A DNA stretch of 64,000 bases from Ciceribacter sichuanensis (GTDB taxonomy: Bacteria > Pseudomonadota > Alphaproteobacteria > Rhizobiales > Rhizobiaceae): positions 806,001-870,000 of the forward strand of contig NZ_JAMXLX010000002.1 of the NCBI RefSeq assembly GCF_024055605.1. Direction: 5' to 3'. Under the pieces are notes generated by a model, which worked only from the letters and a program-made list of their open reading frames with translations, was not told the origin of the DNA and did not search any database. Of the stretch, positions 54,116-63,782 are shown piece by piece. Positions within the stretch are counted from its first letter, which is position 1, and every line of letters begins with the position of its first letter. The translations under genes and the position numbers were made by a program.

Positions 54116-54278
54116 GGCGAGTTCCTTTCGTTTCTGTCATGCCAATGACAAAACAACCCGAACCACCAGACTTTGTTCCTGCTATATATCCCCCGAGAAA
54201 CAGGCAGGACACTTAACGTTTTTTATTAAACTCAGCTCCCAACGTGAGGTTTCCACGATGGGACGGGCCAAAATTTTC

Positions 54279-54668
54279 TTAAAATACCTTTGCGGCGGTC
54301 ACTTCAACCTCAACAAGAAAGTCCGCGCGAGTAAAGCCACCGACCACGATCAACGTGGAAACCGGCTTTGGTTCCAGCGTGTAGCGGTCCCGCACTGCCA
54401 TGTAGGCGGCAAAGTCCTCGCGCTTTGTCACGAAGCCGGAAATGCGGATCACGTCGGCGAAGGTCATACCGGCATCGTCGAGGATCGCTTTGATCGCCTC
54501 GAAGCAGAGTTCCGCCTGACCTGTGACATCGGCCGGAATGCTGTCATCGACGCCGATTCCCAGTTGACCTGATGTCACCAGCAGGCTCGCGCCGGGCGGC
54601 ACCAGCAGACCATGATTATAATTACCGAACGGGGCACGGACGGATGACGGATTGAAGACCCGTTTCAT
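54279..54668 (-). CDS. RidA family protein
   Basis: 129 residues from the ATG at 54668 (AAAGGAGAG upstream). VTSGQLGIGVDDSIPADVTGQAELCFEAIKAILDDAGM and VSTLIVVGGFTRADFLVEVEV fit the RidA/YjgF fold, but the active-site Arg (normally R-x-x-V before the end) is replaced by the VVGGF segment, so imine deaminase activity is uncertain. Lies 13 bases after the DMT transporter gene and probably closes the amine-oxidation operon. Confidence 0.85.
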   Translation of the reverse strand: MKRVFNPSSVRAPFGNYNHGLLVPPGASLLVTSGQLGIGVDDSIPADVTGQAELCFEAIKAILDDAGMTFADVIRISGFVTKREDFAAYMAVRDRYTLEPKPVSTLIVVGGFTRADFLVEVEVTAAKVF

Positions 54669-54681
54669 GAGACACTCTCCT

Positions 54682-55572
54682 TTAACTCGCGACGACAACG
54701 GTCCGATCACGCCGGACCTCGTGGAAGATATGGCCGAACAGCGCCGCGAGCACGATGGGGCCGCCAATCATGGTTGCTGCCGAAGGCGTCTCGCCCAGGA
54801 TCAGCCAGACCCACAGCGGCGTCAGCGGCACCTCCAGCGAGGTCAACAGGCTGGCATCGGCAGCGGGAACCCGGCGCGAACCGGCGGTATAGAGGATCAG
54901 GCCGAACGCATTCTGCACGATGCCGAAAACAACGATAAGACCCATATCACTGGCGCTGACAGAAAGAGGCGCCGCGAACGAAAAAGTCATCAGTGAACAG
55001 AGCCAGGCGGATCCCGCCATCGCCGGAAGCATCGGCACGCCACGATATTTTCGCATCACAGTTGCCAGAGCGGCGACGGAAATCGTCATGACGACGGCAA
55101 GCCCCTTGCCGAGAAGGCCACCGGACTCGCCACCGCTGTCGACCAGCATGACCAGCACGCCGCAGATCGCAACGGCGCTGGCGATCAGGGTTGCGCGTGT
55201 CGCCTTCTCGCCGATCCACAGATAGGCAACGCCGGCCGTCACGAAGGGTACGGTGGCATAGATCACCATCGCATCGGCAACGGACGTGTAATACATCGAC
55301 CCGATGCCGGAGATCATGCTGACGGCGGAAAAGAACATCGCCATGAACGACGGCGCACGCATGCGCTTCAGAATCGTCAGCGCCGCGCCGCGCTCCATGT
55401 AGAAGAACAGCATCAGCACGCAGCTGCCCGACACGAGGCCACGCCAGAACAGCATGGTCATCAGATCGGCCGTGATCGTGCGGATGAACAGACCGGAGGT
55501 CGACCAGGCGAGCGCGGATATCGCGACATACAACACGCCGAGACGATATTGACGGGGGTCGTCGAGGGTCAT
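54682..55572 (-). CDS. DMT superfamily transporter (EamA)
   Basis: 296 residues from the ATG at 55572; ribosome site weak. Ten membrane segments, two EamA halves. MLFWRGLVSG and PLTPLWVWLILGETPSAATMIGG closely parallel the protein at 36506-37378, so the two are paralogues. Located between an aldehyde dehydrogenase and ridA on the same strand. Confidence 0.9.
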   Translation of the reverse strand: MTLDDPRQYRLGVLYVAISALAWSTSGLFIRTITADLMTMLFWRGLVSGSCVLMLFFYMERGAALTILKRMRAPSFMAMFFSAVSMISGIGSMYYTSVADAMVIYATVPFVTAGVAYLWIGEKATRATLIASAVAICGVLVMLVDSGGESGGLLGKGLAVVMTISVAALATVMRKYRGVPMLPAMAGSAWLCSLMTFSFAAPLSVSASDMGLIVVFGIVQNAFGLILYTAGSRRVPAADASLLTSLEVPLTPLWVWLILGETPSAATMIGGPIVLAALFGHIFHEVRRDRTVVVAS

Positions 55573-55667
55573 GGAGAAACCGGTATGAACGAGAATGCGG
55601 CAAGGAGTATCGCGACCGCAAGACCGCCACAAGCTCAGGCTGCGGCGCTTTCAGTCGCGGAATGAGA

Positions 55668-55692
55668 AAGGCTCGCTTCGACCGCGAGCCTT
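55668..55692 (-). terminator. hairpin after the aldehyde dehydrogenase gene
   Basis: AAGGCTCGC-N7-GCGAGCCTT, a perfect 9-bp stem; the minus strand continues TTCTCATT. It may separate the dehydrogenase from the DMT/ridA pair or allow partial readthrough. Confidence 0.7.
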
Positions 55693-55719
55693 CCGTTTGG
55701 CGATGGATCAGGTCGAGGT

Positions 55720-57147
55720 TCAGTCGCCGTAGCCGACGATGCCCTTGATTTCGAGGAAGTCGTGAATGCCCCAGTCCGCATATTCGCGGCCGTTGCCGGA
55801 CTGCTTGTAGCCGCCGAAAGGCGCGAATGTGTCCCACTCAGGATAGTTGAGGTAGACAGACCCCGCCCGCATGCGGGCGGCCACCTTGCGGGCATGGGCG
55901 ATATCCTGCGACTGCACATAGGCCGCAAGCCCGTAGACGGTATCGTTGGCGATGGTTACAGCCTCTTCCTCATCCTTGTAGGGCAGGATCGACAGCACTG
56001 GCCCGAAGATCTCTTCGCGCGCGATGGTCATGTCGTTGGTCACGTTACCGAAGACCGTTGGGCGAACGTAGTAGCCACGATTGAGGTTTTCCGGACGTCC
56101 TAGGCCGCCGGCCACCAGCGTGGCGCCTTCCTTAATGCCGGCTTCGATCAGGCGCTGGATCTTGTCGAACTGCAGCTGGCTGACCACCGGGCCGAGCACG
56201 GTTTCCTCCGAACGCGGATCGCCAACCACGAAGGTCTCCGCTTCCGATTTCGCGTAGCCGAGGGCTTCATCATGACGATCGGCAGGAACCAGCATTCGGG
56301 TCGGCGCATCGCAGGACTGGCCAGAATTGCCGAAGCAGCCCTGAACACCCTTGCGCACCGCCGTTTCAAAGTCTGCATCCGGCAGGATGATGTTAGCCGA
56401 CTTGCCGCCGAGCTCCTGCGCCACGCGCTTGACCGTATCGGCAGCCGTCTTGGCGACGATGATGCCAGCGCGGGTGGAACCGGTAAAGGAAACCATGTCG
56501 ACATCGGGATGACCGGCCATGACTTGACCGACATCGGGGCCGTTACCCTGCACCATGTTGTAGACGCCCTTCGGCACGCCTGCGGCTTCCATCACCTCGG
56601 AGAAGACGACGCCGGAGATCGGCGCGATTTCGGACGGCTTCAACACGACGGTGCAGCCGGCGGCGATGGCAGGCGCGACCTTGCAGACGATCTGGTTGAG
56701 CGGCCAGTTCCACGGCGTGATCAGCGCGCAGACGCCGATCGGCTCCTTGACCACCGTGGTGCTGCCGCGCTTCTCGGAAAACTCATAGGTTTCGAGTGCG
56801 GCTATGGTGGATTCCATGTGCGCGCGGCCAGCCCAGGCCTGCGCTTCGCGGGCGAAGGAAAGCGGCGCGCCCATCTCCTGGCTGACGGCTTGGGCGATGT
56901 CCTCGAACCGTTCGTTATAGACTTCGAGAACCTTCTTCAGCAGCGCCAGCCGCTCGGCCACCGACCACAGCGAGAAGGAGGCGAATGCCGTCTTTGCAGC
57001 GGCTACGGCCTTGTCCACATCCGCCTTGGAACCCACGGAAATCTGCGTGTAAGCCTCTTCGGTCGAGGGATCGATCACATCCAGAACCGCAGGCACGACG
57101 GGATCGACCCACACGCCGTCAATGAAAAATTTCAGGTGATTGGACAT
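55720..57147 (-). CDS. NAD(P)-dependent aldehyde dehydrogenase
   Basis: 475 residues from the ATG at 57147 (AAGGAG upstream). Catalytic Cys279 in NSGQSC, general base Glu245 in QELGGKS and Asn147 in TPWNWP are present, with the cofactor loop FTGSTRAG. Oxidises an aldehyde to the acid. It lies downstream of an amine-oxidase-like FAD protein, which would supply the aldehyde. Confidence 0.94.
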   Translation of the reverse strand: MSNHLKFFIDGVWVDPVVPAVLDVIDPSTEEAYTQISVGSKADVDKAVAAAKTAFASFSLWSVAERLALLKKVLEVYNERFEDIAQAVSQEMGAPLSFAREAQAWAGRAHMESTIAALETYEFSEKRGSTTVVKEPIGVCALITPWNWPLNQIVCKVAPAIAAGCTVVLKPSEIAPISGVVFSEVMEAAGVPKGVYNMVQGNGPDVGQVMAGHPDVDMVSFTGSTRAGIIVAKTAADTVKRVAQELGGKSANIILPDADFETAVRKGVQGCFGNSGQSCDAPTRMLVPADRHDEALGYAKSEAETFVVGDPRSEETVLGPVVSQLQFDKIQRLIEAGIKEGATLVAGGLGRPENLNRGYYVRPTVFGNVTNDMTIAREEIFGPVLSILPYKDEEEAVTIANDTVYGLAAYVQSQDIAHARKVAARMRAGSVYLNYPEWDTFAPFGGYKQSGNGREYADWGIHDFLEIKGIVGYGD

Positions 57148-57264
57148 GCAAGGCTCCTTGGAAGGAAGTGGGGCGGGTTTGTCGCGGCGAACTATCCTTC
57201 AAGGCAAAGTCGACCGCAAGAAGATCGCGTCACAGGCGGCGCAAATATTCAACGATGTACGGGG

Positions 57265-58551
57265 TTACTTCTCCAGACCGTCCAGCAGGCGATACCAGGC
57301 GATTGTCGCCGCCACGCCGATTTGCCGAAGGCCGTGAAACGGAATCGGATGAATGGCGGAGACGGGGAAAGGCAGGGCCGTCCGGTCGCCTGTCTCGATA
57401 TACTTCGCAAGGCGCGGCCCTATCGCAGTCATCAAGCCGACACCCCTCCCTTGACAGCCGGCAACCATCAGCAGGCCTTTTTCCGGCTCGTGAACGTGGG
57501 GGAGATGATCTGGTGTCACGGCCACCCGGCCGAACCATCTGTGGGCAATCGAGATATCGCCGAGAGCGGGGAAGAGGCGCAGCATCGCGCGCTGCAGATG
57601 CGCCCAGTCCTCCTCACTCTTCGGCTCGGACATTCGCCCTCGCCCGCCGAGTACAAGCCGGCCATCCGGGCTTTTGCGATAATAGACGAGGATGCGCCGG
57701 CTGTCGGAAACTGCCTGCCCATGAGGCAGGATCGCTTCCTGCTGCGCTTCGCTCAGCGGCGCGGTGGCGATCTGGAAGGAGTGCAGCGGCACCAGGCTCT
57801 GGGCAAGCCCCGGCACCAGACGACCGGAATAGGCGTTGGTCGCCAGCAGAACGGTGCGGGCCGAAATCGACTGTCCGCCGGACAGCGAAACCGTCCAGGC
57901 GCCGCTTTCCTGACGAAGCCCAGTCGCGGTCTCTCCCGTAGCGATGCGGACACCGGCAGCAACCGCGAGACGCGCGAGTTCGCAGACGAAAGCAAGCGGA
58001 TTGATGACACCGGCGCGCCGGTCGAGCCAGCCGCCCAGATAGCCGTGTGCGCCAGTCATCAGGGCGATATCGGATGCATTGAGCAGCGTCACGTCGCCCC
58101 CCCGTGCTCGCCACTGCCTGTTGCGCTCCTCGGCATTGCCCATCGCCGTGTGGGTGTGCGCGGCCTGTATCCAGCCGTTACGCAAGTGCTCGACATCAAG
58201 CCCCTCGCCTTCGATGAGAGCGAAGACGGCGTCGGCCGTACGTGAAGCGAAATCGATCAGCCGCTCGCCCTTCTCCTCACCAAAGCGGGCGATCAGCCAT
58301 TCGGGATCGTATTTGAGACCGGGAATGACCTGTCCGCCATTGAGCCCGGAAGCCCCCTCGCCGATGTCGCGGGCCTCCACGACCCTGACGACCATCCCGC
58401 TGCGGGCTGCGGCAAGCGCAGTTGAAAGACCCTGAAAACCCGCGCCCACGATGACAAGGTCGACCACCTCACGCGAGCCGACTGGCGTAACAACAATCCG
58501 GTCACGATCGGGCCGTCTCCACACCGGGCAGGAAAACCGCGAGGGCACCAT
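57265..58551 (-). CDS. FAD-dependent amine oxidoreductase (DAO/PuuB-like)
   Basis: 428 residues from the ATG at 58551 (AGGA 8 bases upstream). FAD loop VDLVIVGAGFQGLSTALAAARSG, then EARDIGEGASGLNGGQVIPGLKY, the GASGLNGGQ form being typical of gamma-glutamylputrescine oxidase and related proteins. The C-terminal FAD motif is GCQGRGVGLMTAIG. Expected to oxidise a primary or secondary amine to an aldehyde or imine, with the aldehyde dehydrogenase and RidA next in line. Confidence 0.9.
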   Translation of the reverse strand: MVPSRFSCPVWRRPDRDRIVVTPVGSREVVDLVIVGAGFQGLSTALAAARSGMVVRVVEARDIGEGASGLNGGQVIPGLKYDPEWLIARFGEEKGERLIDFASRTADAVFALIEGEGLDVEHLRNGWIQAAHTHTAMGNAEERNRQWRARGGDVTLLNASDIALMTGAHGYLGGWLDRRAGVINPLAFVCELARLAVAAGVRIATGETATGLRQESGAWTVSLSGGQSISARTVLLATNAYSGRLVPGLAQSLVPLHSFQIATAPLSEAQQEAILPHGQAVSDSRRILVYYRKSPDGRLVLGGRGRMSEPKSEEDWAHLQRAMLRLFPALGDISIAHRWFGRVAVTPDHLPHVHEPEKGLLMVAGCQGRGVGLMTAIGPRLAKYIETGDRTALPFPVSAIHPIPFHGLRQIGVAATIAWYRLLDGLEK

Positions 58552-58724
58552 AACCAATATCCTGAAAATATACTAAATAGCCGCCGCGCAGACTGAACGC
58601 GGCATTTTCCAAAATCAATAGATTTTTAGGGAGCATGCACCCTATCAACAGCGGCCGGGCAAGGCCGGTTTCGAAGCAGGAAGATAGAGCATTGATGGCA
58701 GATACGTTCTCGCCGGAAAATGCT

Positions 58725-59429
58725 CTATTGCGCGATGTCCACACGCTCCGGAAGACGCCAGTCGATCGGCTCCAGCCCACGGGATTTCAGGAAGTCGTTG
58801 GCCTTGGAGAAATGCCGGCAGCCGAAGAAGCCGTTATGGGCCGAAAGCGGCGATGGATGCGGTGCCTTCAACACCAGATGGCGCTGCCGGTCTACGAAGG
58901 CAGCCTTCTTCTGCGCATAGGAACCCCAAAGCATGAAGACGACGTTTTCGCATTCGTCGTTGACCGCCCGGATGACGGCATCGGTGAAGCGCTCCCAGCC
59001 ATGCCCTTGATGCGCGGCGGCCCGCGCCTCCTCCACCGTCAGCACGCTGTTGAGCAGGAGCACGCCCTGCCGCGCCCAGCTTTCGAGAAAGCCATGACGG
59101 GCCGGCTCGATGCCGAGATCGGTCGCCATTTCCTTGTAGATATTGACCAGCGACGGAGGAGTGCGGACGCCGGGCTGCACGCTGAAGCAGAGACCATGGG
59201 CCTGACCCGCGCCGTGATAGGGATCCTGACCGAGAATGACCACCCGGACATTCTGGAGCGGCGTCAGGTCGAGAGCGCGGAAATATTCGTTACCCTTGGG
59301 GAAGATGCGCTTGCCGCTCGCCTTCTCCGCCAGCAGGAACTCCCTGAGCTGCTGCATGTAAGGGCTTTGGAACTCCGGCCCCAGCACCCGCTTCCAGCTC
59401 TCTTCCAGCCTGACATCCGATGAAGTCAT
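58725..59429 (-). CDS. ung: uracil-DNA glycosylase
   Basis: 234 residues from the ATG at 59429; the open frame extends 39 codons upstream without a better start. Family 1 UDG motifs: catalytic Asp69 in GQDPYH and His191 in [13 protein letters not shown]. Removes uracil from DNA in base excision repair. Divergent from the glucosyltransferase gene. Confidence 0.97.
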   Translation of the reverse strand: MTSSDVRLEESWKRVLGPEFQSPYMQQLREFLLAEKASGKRIFPKGNEYFRALDLTPLQNVRVVILGQDPYHGAGQAHGLCFSVQPGVRTPPSLVNIYKEMATDLGIEPARHGFLESWARQGVLLLNSVLTVEEARAAAHQGHGWERFTDAVIRAVNDECENVVFMLWGSYAQKKAAFVDRQRHLVLKAPHPSPLSAHNGFFGCRHFSKANDFLKSRGLEPIDWRLPERVDIAQ

Positions 59430-59633
59430 TGCGATACCACCGTGCTGCGTTTCGATCGGAAGTGATTGAAAGCCGAAAGACCGCCCTGTCAATCCCGCAA
59501 CTTGCCAGTCCGGCGAAACCTCCCCGACCATCCACCGCAGCGCCAATGATCCCCAACGAAATCAGTCACAGGCAGCTTTGCCAAACTGTCACAAGCCGGT
59601 GCTATGCGGAACCTTCCACGGTGAGGTTGTCCC

Positions 59634-60830
59634 ATGACTCTGCTGATATGGTTCTGCGCGGTAGCCCTTGTTGTCCACCTCTCCAGCATCGTTCTGGTGC
59701 TTGTCTGGAGAAGCACGCGCCATGAGGAACCTCTTCCTCCGCGCCTGCCCGCCGTCACCATCGTCAGGCCCGTCTGCGGATTGGAGAACAATCTGGAATC
59801 GACGCTCCATTCGACCTTCCGCCTCGACTGGCCGGATTACGAGATCATCTTCTGCGTCGCGACCGCCAGCGACCCGGCGATTGCGGTCGTCCGCCGCTGC
59901 ATGGCGTCGCATCCGCATATACCCGCCCGCCTGCTGATCGGCGACGACAGGATCAGCGTCAATCCGAAACTCAATAACGTCATCAAGGGTTGGCGATCCG
60001 CCCGCTACGACTGGATCGTGCTGGCCGACAGCAACGTGCTGATGCCGGAAGACTATATCCGCCAGCTCTTCTCGCGCTGGCTTCCGGGCACGGGAGCCGT
60101 GTGCTCGCCGCCCATCGGCTCCGCGCCGGAAGGCTTCGCCGCCGAACTGGAATGCGCATGGCTGAACAGCTTCCAGGCCCGCTGGCAGTTGCTGGCCGAT
60201 GCCATCGGCCTTGGCTTCGCCCAGGGCAAGACCATGCTGCTCAACCGCCAGATCATGGCCCGCGCCGGCGGCTTCGAGCGGCTCGGCGAGGAAGTGGCGG
60301 AAGATGCGGCGACAACCGGCCTGATCCGCGGGCTGGGCCTCAAGGTCCGGCTGGTGAAGCAGCCCTTCCCCCAGCCGCTCGGTCGCCGCGATCTCGCCTC
60401 GGTGTGGAAGCGGCAATTGCGCTGGGCTCGCCTGCGACGCGCGTCCTTCCCGCTCTATTTCGTGCCCGAACTCATTGCCGGCGCAGCCCTGCCGCTCGCC
60501 GCATTGACAGCACTCGTAGCGACCGGAACCTGCTCGCCATTGAGCGCGCTCCTCTACCTTGCCGCATGGTATGGCGGCGAAACCCTGCTCAACAAAAGCT
60601 TCGGATGGCATACGGGCATCCTTGGCCTGCCTGCCACGGTGGCGAGGGATATCGCGCTTCCGGTTCTGTGGATCGCGGCATGGTTCGGAAACGGCTTTGT
60701 CTGGCGAGGCAATGCCATGACGGTGGCGTCCGATGAGAACGCCGAAACATCATCCGCCAAGGCCCGCCTTCGTCGCGTGGTGGACAAGACCCGCGAGCGG
60801 GCAAAAACGCTGACCGCGTTCCGCAATTGA
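59634..60830 (+). CDS. ceramide glucosyltransferase-like GT21 enzyme
   Basis: 398 residues with a membrane helix at the N-terminus (3-25) and two or three at the C-terminus (about 285-370). Glycosyltransferase family 21 layout: TIVRPVCGLENNLESTL, ADSNVLMP (metal-binding Asp), the acceptor Asp in EEVAEDA and the Q-x-x-R-W motif in KRQLRWARLRR. Homologues in Agrobacterium glycosylate ceramide or diacylglycerol; hopanoid HpnI is a relative. Ribosome site GAGG before the ATG at 59634. Confidence 0.9.
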   Translation: MTLLIWFCAVALVVHLSSIVLVLVWRSTRHEEPLPPRLPAVTIVRPVCGLENNLESTLHSTFRLDWPDYEIIFCVATASDPAIAVVRRCMASHPHIPARLLIGDDRISVNPKLNNVIKGWRSARYDWIVLADSNVLMPEDYIRQLFSRWLPGTGAVCSPPIGSAPEGFAAELECAWLNSFQARWQLLADAIGLGFAQGKTMLLNRQIMARAGGFERLGEEVAEDAATTGLIRGLGLKVRLVKQPFPQPLGRRDLASVWKRQLRWARLRRASFPLYFVPELIAGAALPLAALTALVATGTCSPLSALLYLAAWYGGETLLNKSFGWHTGILGLPATVARDIALPVLWIAAWFGNGFVWRGNAMTVASDENAETSSAKARLRRVVDKTRERAKTLTAFRN

Positions 60831-60950
60831 CCCCCGCGGGACCGGGAATCTGGTTCGGGTCCGCCTCCTGATATCATCACGAACGGAATGACTGCGAACG
60901 GAGGCAAGGCCGAAGCCCCGCCCCCGCCCGCAGGGAGGTTTCCTTAGAGC

Positions 60951-61044
60951 GTGTCGCAATCTTGCAGATTCGCTCCATACGCTTGAAGTCCGTGCTTCAT
61001 CGCATGTCGCTGCCGCAAGACCGGTGCACACTTATGCGCAACAA
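60951..61044. repeat. dispersed intergenic repeat candidate
   Basis: In the 217-base gap, the stretch from GAGCGTGTCGCAATCTTGC to GTGCACACTTATGCGCAACA resembles a short intergenic element seen many times in rhizobial genomes. Recognition is from memory of similar text, and copy number cannot be checked here. Confidence 0.45.
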
Positions 61045-61047
61045 GCC

Positions 61048-62619
61048 TTAGATCACGCCCGAGCCCATCTGCCCGGCGATATATTCCGCCTGCCGGATTG
61101 CCAGCGTGACGATGGTCAACGTCGGGTTCTCCGCGCCGCCCGTCGTGAACTGGCTGCCATCAGAGATGAACAGGTTCTTGATGTCGTGGGTCTGGCCATG
61201 CTTGTTGACCACGCCATCCCGAGCCTTCTCACTCATCCGGTTGGTGCCGAGATTGTGGGTCGAGGGATAAGGCGGGGTCGGGAAGGAACGGGTTGCCCCG
61301 ACCGCTTCGTAGAGCGCCATGCCCTGCTTGTAGGCGTGATTGCGCATGGCGTCGTCATTCGGATGGTCGGTGAACCAGACATCCGGGATCGGCATGCCGT
61401 ACTTGTCCTTGAGCTCCTTGTGCAGCTTCACCGCATTCTGTTCCTGCGGCATGTCCTCGCCGACGATCCACATGCCGGCCATATTGGCATATTGGTCCAT
61501 CGCCGAGGTGAACGAGCGCCCCCAGCCACCGGGATCGAGGAACGCCGCCATGAACGGAATGCCGAGCGACAGCGTCTCCAACTCGTAGCCGCCGACGAAG
61601 CCGCGCGACGGATCGTGCTTCGCTTCGTCGCGGATGATGCCGGCCATCGTCGTTCCGCGATACATGTGTACCGGCTTCTCGAACACGGCATAGACCGAGC
61701 CGGTCGTGTGGCGCATGTAGTTCTTGCCCACCTGACCGGACGAGTTGGCAAGGCCGTCCGGAAACATCGAGGAATGCGAATTGAGCAGCAATCGCGGGCT
61801 TTCGATCGAATTGCCGGCGACCGCGACGATGCGGGCCTTCTGGCTCTGCAGCTTGCCGTCCTTGTCGGCATAAACGACCGCCGTCACCTTGCCGGACTTG
61901 TCATGCTCGATCTTCACCACATGGGAATTCGGCCTGACTTCCAGCTTGCCGGTCGCCTCGCCTTTCGGGATTTCGGTGTAAAGCGTCGACCACTTGGCGC
62001 CCCACTTGCAGCCCTGGAAACAGAATCCCGTCTGCTGACAGCCGACACGGCCGTCGCGGTCGGTGGAGTTGATCGCCATCCGTCCGGTATGGCACTCCTG
62101 ATAGCCAAGCTTGTCGGCGCCTGCCTTGAAGACCTTGAAGTTGTTGCTCCCCGGCAGGCCCTCGATGCCATTGGTGCGGGTCACGCCCATCTTGTCCTCG
62201 GCCTTCGCGTAATAGGGCTCAAGGTCGGCAAGCGTGATCGGCCAGTCGAGAAGGTTCGCGCCTTTCACCTTGCCGTAATGGGTGAGCGTCTTAAACTCAT
62301 GTTCCTGAAAACGCAGCGAGGCGCCCGCCCAGTGAGTTGTGGTGCCGCCGACCGCCTTGACGATCCAGGCCGGCAGATTGGGAAAATCCTTCGCCACCCG
62401 CCAGCCGCCGCCGGTGGTGCGATGGTCAAGCCAGGCGAGCTGGGCGAAACTGTCCCATTCGTCGTTGATGAAATCCTCGTGCTCGATCCGGTTTCCGGCT
62501 TCGAGAACGACGACATCGATGCCCTTCTGGGCAAGTTCGTTGCCGAGCGTTCCGCCGCCCGCACCCGAACCGATGATGACGACCACGCTGTCGTCGTTGA
62601 GATCATAAGGCGCTGCCAT
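61048..62619 (-). CDS. GMC-family dehydrogenase (gluconate dehydrogenase-type large subunit)
   Basis: 523 residues. FAD loop IIGSGAGGGTLGNELA (16-31) and EAGNRIE, then VGGTTTHWAGASLRF, the variant seen in large subunits of membrane-linked gluconate 2-dehydrogenase complexes; C-terminal SDGSQFTTGGAENPTLTIVTLAIRQAE. Oxidises a sugar or polyol, probably in the periplasm with the small subunit carrying the Tat signal. Gap of 105 bases to the small subunit gene upstream on the same strand. Confidence 0.92.
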   Translation of the reverse strand: MAAPYDLNDDSVVVIIGSGAGGGTLGNELAQKGIDVVVLEAGNRIEHEDFINDEWDSFAQLAWLDHRTTGGGWRVAKDFPNLPAWIVKAVGGTTTHWAGASLRFQEHEFKTLTHYGKVKGANLLDWPITLADLEPYYAKAEDKMGVTRTNGIEGLPGSNNFKVFKAGADKLGYQECHTGRMAINSTDRDGRVGCQQTGFCFQGCKWGAKWSTLYTEIPKGEATGKLEVRPNSHVVKIEHDKSGKVTAVVYADKDGKLQSQKARIVAVAGNSIESPRLLLNSHSSMFPDGLANSSGQVGKNYMRHTTGSVYAVFEKPVHMYRGTTMAGIIRDEAKHDPSRGFVGGYELETLSLGIPFMAAFLDPGGWGRSFTSAMDQYANMAGMWIVGEDMPQEQNAVKLHKELKDKYGMPIPDVWFTDHPNDDAMRNHAYKQGMALYEAVGATRSFPTPPYPSTHNLGTNRMSEKARDGVVNKHGQTHDIKNLFISDGSQFTTGGAENPTLTIVTLAIRQAEYIAGQMGSGVI

Positions 62620-62724
62620 GGTTTCCTCCCAGGAATATCAATCGGGAATGTCCTCAATGCGCCGCCGCTCCGCTATCAGCGGGCCTCCTCGGGCGGCTTG
62701 CATCGTCGGGTTACAATCGGGGCG

Positions 62725-63255
62725 TCAGAGCCATTCGAGATCGTCGAAGCCACGGTGGATATAGCCACCCTTCGAGAAGGATTCGCCCTCGTAGCCGAAG
62801 ATCGGCCAAAGCTCCTTCTGGTTATAGAGGCTGACCACGAGGTCGCCCCGCACCGCCTGGAAGAAGGGCGTCTTCTCGATGTCGCGCAGGATAGCCACGC
62901 GCTCATCCTCCCAGCCAAGCCCGGAGTAGCCGCCGGCGCCGGCGCGCTTGTCGAGATCGGCGATGCCCTCCTCCACCAGCTTCTTGTGCGCGGGGTCCTT
63001 TGCCGCGAGATCGTCCTGTCCCTTGACGGCGATCGCATAGAACCGGTCGGCGAGTTGATCGTGCGGATAGATGTCGCGAGCGAGTTTGATCAACGTCGCC
63101 ATGGTTTCGGGCTTGAGGGCCTTGGCTTCGAGCGCCCAGGCCGCCTGCGGACAGATCACCGCCGAACCGCTGATGACGAACAGCGCACCCACGCTCCCGG
63201 TTTTCAGCAGGTCACGGCGCGAAAGCCCATTGGTCTTTTCGTAAAGCGTTACCAC
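62725..63255 (-). CDS. gluconate 2-dehydrogenase subunit 3-like protein
   Basis: 176 residues with a twin-arginine signal (SRRDLLKTGSVGALFVISG, cleavage after AWA at about residue 41). The rest matches the gamma/subunit 3 family: LARDIYPHD, FYAIAVKGQDDLA and SLYNQKELWPIFGYEGESFSKGGYIHRGFDDLEWL (about 142-176). It exports and stabilises the GMC subunit. The cytochrome c subunit of the classic complex is missing from the window. Confidence 0.9.
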   Translation of the reverse strand: MVTLYEKTNGLSRRDLLKTGSVGALFVISGSAVICPQAAWALEAKALKPETMATLIKLARDIYPHDQLADRFYAIAVKGQDDLAAKDPAHKKLVEEGIADLDKRAGAGGYSGLGWEDERVAILRDIEKTPFFQAVRGDLVVSLYNQKELWPIFGYEGESFSKGGYIHRGFDDLEWL

Positions 63256-63386
63256 GTCAGTCTCCTCCCAAGGTCTTGTGGCAATCGACGGACCCTCATC
63301 CTCCGGTCCGTCAGGAGCGGCGCGCGAACGCGCCGCCCGATGTCAACGCGCTGCCGGAAGGTCCTCCAACCCTCCGGCGGCACGGA

Positions 63387-63782
63387 TCACTTGAAACGTC
63401 CGTAACGCTGCAGAACCTCGATCTTGTAGCCGTCCGGATCGGTGATGAAGAAGAAGCGGGCGAAGAGCGCGCCATCGCGGTTGAACTCGACGATCTTGTT
63501 CGGGTTGAGCCCGAGATCCGTGAGCCGCTTGTGCTCGGCATCGAGATCGATGACGCTCACGGCAAGATGGCCGTAGCCATTGCCGAGATCATAGGCTTCC
63601 TCGCGGCCCTTGTTGACGGTGAGTTCGAGCTCGAACTCCGTTTCCGCATTGCTCAGATAAACCAGCGTGAAGGTGTCGAAATCCAGTCTTTCGGCAATCT
63701 GCAGGCCGAAAGCCTGTTCGTAGAACGCGACGGACCGAGCTTCTTCCAGCACCCGGATCATCGAATGGATCATCTTCGCCAA
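63387..63782 (-). CDS. gloA: glyoxalase I / VOC family protein
   Basis: 131 residues from a TTG at 63782, chosen because AGGAG sits 6 bases upstream and it gives M-A-K-M-I-H-S-M-I-R, the usual start of lactoylglutathione lyases. His6, the glutamates in TEFELELT and the region GHLAVSV, with the final IEVLQR, match the metal ligands of GloA (His, Glu, His, Glu). It converts the methylglyoxal-glutathione adduct to lactoylglutathione. Same strand as the GMC genes, 131 bases upstream. Confidence 0.88.
   Translation of the reverse strand: MAKMIHSMIRVLEEARSVAFYEQAFGLQIAERLDFDTFTLVYLSNAETEFELELTVNKGREEAYDLGNGYGHLAVSVIDLDAEHKRLTDLGLNPNKIVEFNRDGALFARFFFITDPDGYKIEVLQRYGRFK

Noticed and set aside
61024..63405. 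A 793-codon plus-strand frame opposite the GMC dehydrogenase genes
   Set aside because: Shadow frame; the minus-strand products have clear GMC and subunit 3 motifs and ribosome sites.
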